Positions 63,383-64,000 of a stretch of DNA of 64,000 nucleotides are shown here, piece by piece. Each line of letters begins with the position of its first letter. Position 1 is the first letter of the stretch. The position numbers were made by a program, and so were the translations under genes. This stretch comes from Saxibacter everestensis. GTDB lineage: Bacteria; Actinomycetota; Actinomycetes; Actinomycetales; Brevibacteriaceae. The stretch spans positions 248,001 to 312,000 of the forward strand of contig NZ_CP090958.1 of NCBI RefSeq assembly GCF_025787225.1, given 5' to 3'. Below the pieces are notes generated by a model that saw only the letters and a program-made list of their open reading frames with translations, searched no databases and was not told the origin of the DNA.

Positions 63383-64000
63383 ATGTCGACCATAATTGAG
63401 TACGCCCCTTTCCTGTTGCAGGGCGTCGGTATAACCATCCTGGTTTCGTTCCTCGGCTGCGTGCTGGCAGTCATCACCGCGTTTGTTGCCGGCCTTATGC
63501 GGCTGTCGTCGCACCGGATCCTGCGCTGGCCGGCCGCCGTCTTCGTTGAGTTCTTCCGCGGTTCGTCGATGCTGGTGCAGATGTTCTGGCTGTTCTATGC
63601 GCTGCCGTTCTTCGGGATCCAGCTTCAACCGATCACCGCCGCCGTAATCGCCCTCGGTTTCAATGAGGGCGCCTACGCGGCAGAAATCGTGCGCGGAACC
63701 ATCCTGTCCCGCGCCAAGGGACAGACCGAGGCCGCCATCGCCCTTGGCATGCGGCCCGGCTTAAGGATGCGGCGGATTCTGATACCGCAGTCGATCCCGG
63801 CGATGCTGCCAAACTTCGGCAACATCTTCGTCGACCTGCTGAAGAACAGCTCGTTGGTCTCGCTGGTCACGGTCTCGGAACTCACCTTCCGGGCACAGCA
63901 GGCCCGCACGACGACCGGAGACACGGTGGAAATCTTCCTCACCATCCTGGTTGTCTACTTCATCCTGTCCTGGCTGTTGTCGCTACTGATGGCCTGGCTG
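63383..64000 (+). CDS. ehuC: Ectoine ABC transporter permease EhuC, 3' end outside window
   Basis: The first 206 codons, open to the window edge. A polar-amino-acid-type (HisM/GlnP) permease: helix at residues ~7-35, EFFRGSSMLVQMFW, and the ABC coupling loop EAAIALGMRPGLRMRRILIPQSI followed by LKNSSLVSLVTVSEL. ATG at 63383, 23 bases after ehuB. Most of the protein is visible; perhaps 10-20 residues are missing. ehuD and ehuA would be expected next. Confidence 0.88.
   Translation, partial: MSTIIEYAPFLLQGVGITILVSFLGCVLAVITAFVAGLMRLSSHRILRWPAAVFVEFFRGSSMLVQMFWLFYALPFFGIQLQPITAAVIALGFNEGAYAAEIVRGTILSRAKGQTEAAIALGMRPGLRMRRILIPQSIPAMLPNFGNIFVDLLKNSSLVSLVTVSELTFRAQQARTTTGDTVEIFLTILVVYFILSWLLSLLMAWL

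Overview
The window comes from a high-GC, Gram-positive actinomycete, probably of the Micrococcales/Brevibacterium kind. The evidence is strong GC bias, frequent GTG starts, and lineage-typical small proteins: BldC, DUF3073, DUF1918 and the sterol-carrier-like protein beside the purine genes. Species cannot be fixed from the sequence alone. It reads as chromosomal DNA: most of the de novo purine pathway (purL, purQ, purS, purC, purD, purF, purM) lies between 8.9 and 43.4 kb in several blocks separated by other genes.

Layout. 0-0.3 kb: the start of a MobA-like nucleotidyltransferase coupled to what looks like an internally deleted xdhC. 0.46-7.2 kb: oligopeptidase B, a ZIP metal transporter, a carbohydrate ABC importer (binding protein and two permeases, no ATPase), and a PEBP-family protein. 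7.4-12.4 kb: HhH-GPD protein, hypothetical protein, purL, DUF2332 protein. 12.6-19.3 kb: a LysR regulator divergent from an amine/amino-acid oxidase, an ALDH7-type dehydrogenase, an APC permease and an ornithine-cyclodeaminase/mu-crystallin-like reductase. This set fits lysine/pipecolate-type catabolism. 19.6-22.5 kb: membrane protein, trhO, purQ, purS. 22.7-29.5 kb: an accessory block with an MmeI-like DNA methyltransferase, a PLD-SNF2 helicase and a divergent XRE regulator behind a perfect 16-bp palindrome. This is the best candidate for an unusual defence or modification system. 29.7-43.8 kb: MBL-fold protein, reverse transsulfuration pair (cbs, metB), purC, purD, asparaginase, an alcohol and an aldehyde dehydrogenase, purF, purM, DUF3073. 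44-46.7 kb: small conserved genes, bldC, and a broken hydrolase.

46.8-55.3 kb looks like a genomic island of about 8.5 kb. Its right end is the 3' end of an intact tRNA-Phe, and its left end carries a same-orientation partial copy of that 3' end beside a hairpin. It holds a carboxylesterase, an MFS transporter, a ROK and a TetR regulator, a GH3 beta-glucosidase with a PA14 insert, and a LysE-type exporter. No integrase is visible. 55.2-55.6 kb: tRNA-Glu, tRNA-Asp and tRNA-Phe with a terminator. 55.9-61.3 kb: zincin-like peptidase, cation diffusion facilitator, PfkB kinase, YbaK deacylase, APC permease, YigZ. 61.6-64.0 kb: start of an ectoine uptake and utilisation locus (eutA divergent from ehuB-ehuC, running off the window).

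The gaps are rich in short tandem duplications and in at least three families of dispersed, often palindromic, intergenic repeats. Some tandem repeats have expanded in frame inside genes (purC, trhO, the oxidase at 13.6 kb, two membrane proteins).
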